Source: DSAR01 sp034437315 (GTDB taxonomy: Bacteria > Chloroflexota > Anaerolineae > B4-G1). Taken from it: a stretch of 5,904 nucleotides of DNA. The notes under the pieces are model-generated. The model did no database searches. It had not been told where the DNA came from and worked only from the letters and a program-made list of their open reading frames with translations. Location: NCBI GenBank assembly GCA_034437315.1, contig DAOTUC010000094.1:1-5904 (forward strand). The letters are read 5' to 3'. Position numbers and translations under genes: made by a program. Positions 3,765 through 5,904 of this stretch are shown in pieces; position 1 is the first letter of the stretch, and each line of letters begins with the position of its first letter.

Positions 3765-5904
3765 TTACGCCGCCGGAAATCTGACCGTGAACGTCGTCCC
3801 CGCGCTGTCATCCAGTTCAATGACGCCCCCCAATTGACAGACGAGCAATTTCACCATCTCCAATCCCAGCGACGCGGGTTGTCGCCAATCCACGCCCTCC
3901 GGCAGGCCGACGCCGTTGTCGCTGATGGTGAGAATAAAGCGATCCGCCGTCTCGTCACGTTGCAACGTCACGTGGACGACCTTCTCGTCGCCCGTCGTTG
4001 GGCTGGTTCCCGGCGGGAAGGCGTGTTGCAAGGCGTTGGAGAGCAACTCATTGACGATCAGCCCGCAGGGGTTGGCCGCGTCAATGTCGAGCGGGATGGG
4101 CTCGACGTTAATCTGGATGGCGACGTCGGGGGCGCCATACGTTTGATAGATGTATTCCGCCAGGGAGTGGATATATTCCTCCATATCGATCCAGGCCAGG
4201 TTTGGTGCGCGATATAGATGCTCGTGGATGTGGGCCAGGGCAAAGATACGGTTCTGGCTTTGTCGCAATACCTGTCGAAGCTGCTCGTCGTCGCTGGCGT
4301 CGGCCTGGAATTTGAGTATGGCGGAGATGATCTGCAAGTTGTTGTTGACCCGGTGATGAAGCTCTTGTATCAGGACCTCCTTCTCCTGTAACGAGGTTCT
4401 GAGCTTTTCCTCGGTTCGCGCCTGCTCTTTTTCGGAGCGAACGCGCTCGCTGACGTCCCGCGCCAGCACGATCAAGCGCTTGCCGTTCTTGCGCGCTATG
4501 GAGAGCTCGAACCACGTGATCTCCCCGCCCATTTCCAATGAATACGTCGCGCCGAAGTGGTAACCGGTCTCGACCGCCTCGGCGACGGCCCTATTGATGA
4601 CGCTGACCGCCTCGTCTGGCAAGCTCTCATCGATCGTCCGGCCCAGGAAAGCCTCCGGGGGGAGATAGAGCGCTTCGGGGGCGGGGGCGCGGAAATCGTG
4701 GATGCGCTTTTCGTAGTCGATCTCGAATAGAACGTCGGGCAGGGCGTTGAGCGTCGCCGTGAGTTGTCTGTGGGCCGCCCGCAATGCCGCTTGCGCTTGC
4801 TTCTGCTCGGTGACGTCGCGCGCGATGATCTGCACCGCCATGCCGTCTTGGTGAGGGAAAGGGATGCCGACGACTTCGACCTGTCGTTCTGTCCCATCGG
4901 GGCGAACGATGGTTTGCTCGTAGATGGGGGAGCGCTGCTTTTTATCCAATAGCCGCGTGATCCGCTCCCGAGATAGACCTTGCCTCGGTGGGCTGACGAA
5001 TTCGTCCACCGATCTACCGACGATCTGGTCGGGGTTGGATGCGCCGAGCAGTTTGACGCCGGCCTGGTTGACGTAGATGAATTTCCCGCCCCGGTGGATA
5101 GCGACCAGGTTGGGGGAAAGTTCCACCAATCGCCGGTAGCGCTCCTCACTCTCGCGCAATGCTTCCTCTGTGCGGATCTGTTCCGTGATCTCGGTGGAGA
5201 CGCCCACCATACCGTCGGGCGCGCCGTCTTCGCCGTGGGTGAGCCACGTCCGCGTCTCTATGATCCGCTCGCTTCCGTCTCGATTGTAATTGACCAACTG
5301 TCCGCGCCACGCGCCATCCGCCAGTGTGCGGTCGATGATCTCCTGCTGAGTGGCGCCTTTCTCGCGATTTTCCCTGAAGGAGTGAACCGTCTGGCCGACC
5401 AGTTCCTCCTTGGACCGGCTCAGCATCTGGGCGCTGGCCTCGTTGGTGTAGGTGATGCGGCCCTCCAGGTCGGTCGCCACGATGGTGTCGTGGATCTGGT
5501 CCAGCAGCATGGCCTGGAAGCGCAACTGCGCCTCGGCCTGCCGGCGTCGCTCTTCGATCTCAATATCGTGCAGGGCGAAGGCGATGTCCCCGGCGACCTC
5601 CCGGAACAGCGACTGTTCCTCGACATCGGCGGTAAAGCGGGCGGGGATGGAGACGGAGATGACGCCGTACACTCGCCCCTCGTGCGCCAGACGGAGCGTC
5701 ATCGCCCCTGTGCCGGCGTGATTGGCCGAGCAGGGGCAAGCGGCGCATTCGGTCGGCGGATCCTCAGTCACGACGATGTCATGTTGGGCCAGCGCGCGCT
5801 CCACGCAAGCGAGCGGGGCGTCGGCCTTCAGGCAATCGGCTATCACGCAGAATTGATCCCCCATCCTCGCCTCCGCCTGCGCAGTCAACGCGCCGTCTTC
5901 CTCC
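3765..5904 (-). CDS. GAF-PAS-PAS-PAS sensor histidine kinase of the HisKA_2 type, N-terminus beyond the window
   Basis: The frame stays open to the right edge. Residues here are counted from a TTG codon at 5888; EEDGALTAQAEARMGDQF across that codon reads like an internal GAF strand, so the true start is probably outside. The visible order is a partial GAF domain (1-112, with Cys28, Cys48, Cys51 and Cys53), three PAS domains (about 120-238, 245-362, 372-482), a short coiled coil (483-505) and a HisKA_2 dimerisation domain with ELHHRVNNNLQ (509-519; His512 the likely phosphate acceptor). An ATPase domain follows, with NELLSNALQHAF (613-624), DNGVGLP (657-663) and SLGLEMV (673-679). No transmembrane segment is visible, suggesting cytoplasmic sensing. 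It should autophosphorylate and pass phosphate to an unlinked response regulator; no receiver domain or regulator gene is in view. The signal is unknown. Confidence 0.93.
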   Translation of the reverse strand, partial: EEDGALTAQAEARMGDQFCVIADCLKADAPLACVERALAQHDIVVTEDPPTECAACPCSANHAGTGAMTLRLAHEGRVYGVISVSIPARFTADVEEQSLFREVAGDIAFALHDIEIEERRRQAEAQLRFQAMLLDQIHDTIVATDLEGRITYTNEASAQMLSRSKEELVGQTVHSFRENREKGATQQEIIDRTLADGAWRGQLVNYNRDGSERIIETRTWLTHGEDGAPDGMVGVSTEITEQIRTEEALRESEERYRRLVELSPNLVAIHRGGKFIYVNQAGVKLLGASNPDQIVGRSVDEFVSPPRQGLSRERITRLLDKKQRSPIYEQTIVRPDGTERQVEVVGIPFPHQDGMAVQIIARDVTEQKQAQAALRAAHRQLTATLNALPDVLFEIDYEKRIHDFRAPAPEALYLPPEAFLGRTIDESLPDEAVSVINRAVAEAVETGYHFGATYSLEMGGEITWFELSIARKNGKRLIVLARDVSERVRSEKEQARTEEKLRTSLQEKEVLIQELHHRVNNNLQIISAILKFQADASDDEQLRQVLRQSQNRIFALAHIHEHLYRAPNLAWIDMEEYIHSLAEYIYQTYGAPDVAIQINVEPIPLDIDAANPCGLIVNELLSNALQHAFPPGTSPTTGDEKVVHVTLQRDETADRFILTISDNGVGLPEGVDWRQPASLGLEMVKLLVCQLGGVIELDDSAGTTFTVRFPAA

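Noticed and set aside
3693..4217. Plus-strand open frame antisense to the kinase 3' end
   Set aside because: It overlaps the kinase ATPase domain on the opposite strand, has no recognisable motif, and is explained by GC-rich codon bias of the kinase gene.

Overview
The window looks like chromosomal DNA of a free-living bacterium, most likely a member of Chloroflexota (Anaerolineae-like). That placement is inferred from protein style: surface proteins with Thr-Pro-rich linkers, a zinc-ribbon (four-ligand) ribosomal protein S18, an S6/S18 operon followed by a membrane-anchored SurA/PpiC-type foldase, and a multi-PAS HisKA_2 histidine kinase with a Cys-containing GAF domain. No rRNA, tRNA, CRISPR array, transposase or phage gene was seen.

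Layout. (1) Positions 1-142 are non-coding and hold an 18-19 bp imperfect inverted repeat (2-19 / 80-98). (2) A minus-strand gene (143-1174) encodes a membrane-anchored extracytoplasmic protein with an Ig-like domain, a Thr/Pro linker and a C-terminal presumed beta-rich domain of unknown function. (3) A 413-bp divergent intergenic region (1175-1587) holds two copies of an 82-bp direct repeat. It also holds a 72-bp segment bounded by 16-bp inverted repeats, a good sigma70-type promoter on the plus strand, and a folded rpsF leader. (4) The plus-strand operon is rpsF (1588-1875), rpsR (1985-2215) and a parvulin-like foldase (2283-3500), ending in a strong intrinsic terminator (3560-3591). The usual ssb gene between rpsF and rpsR is absent; a 4 x 13-bp tandem repeat lies in that gap. 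(5) A convergent minus-strand gene (3765 to the right edge) encodes a soluble GAF-PAS-PAS-PAS-HisKA_2-HATPase kinase whose N-terminus lies outside the window.

How it works together. S6 and S18 bind as a pair to the platform of the 30S subunit. The rpsF leader can fold into a stem plus hairpin separated by a bulge containing CCG, the architecture of the known S6:S18 complex-binding autoregulatory motif, and one strand of its basal stem overlaps the rpsF Shine-Dalgarno sequence. Excess S6:S18 would therefore be expected to shut off translation of the operon. The foldase is read from the same operon but acts at the outer face of the membrane. The kinase and the Ig-like surface protein are separate transcription units with no visible functional link to the operon.

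Nothing here is a clear new defence or mobile system. The items most worth a second look are the rpsF leader, the repeated inverted-repeat element between the divergent genes, the ssb-less rpsF-rpsR gap with its tandem repeat, the degenerate parvulin domain, and the cysteine cluster in the kinase GAF domain.
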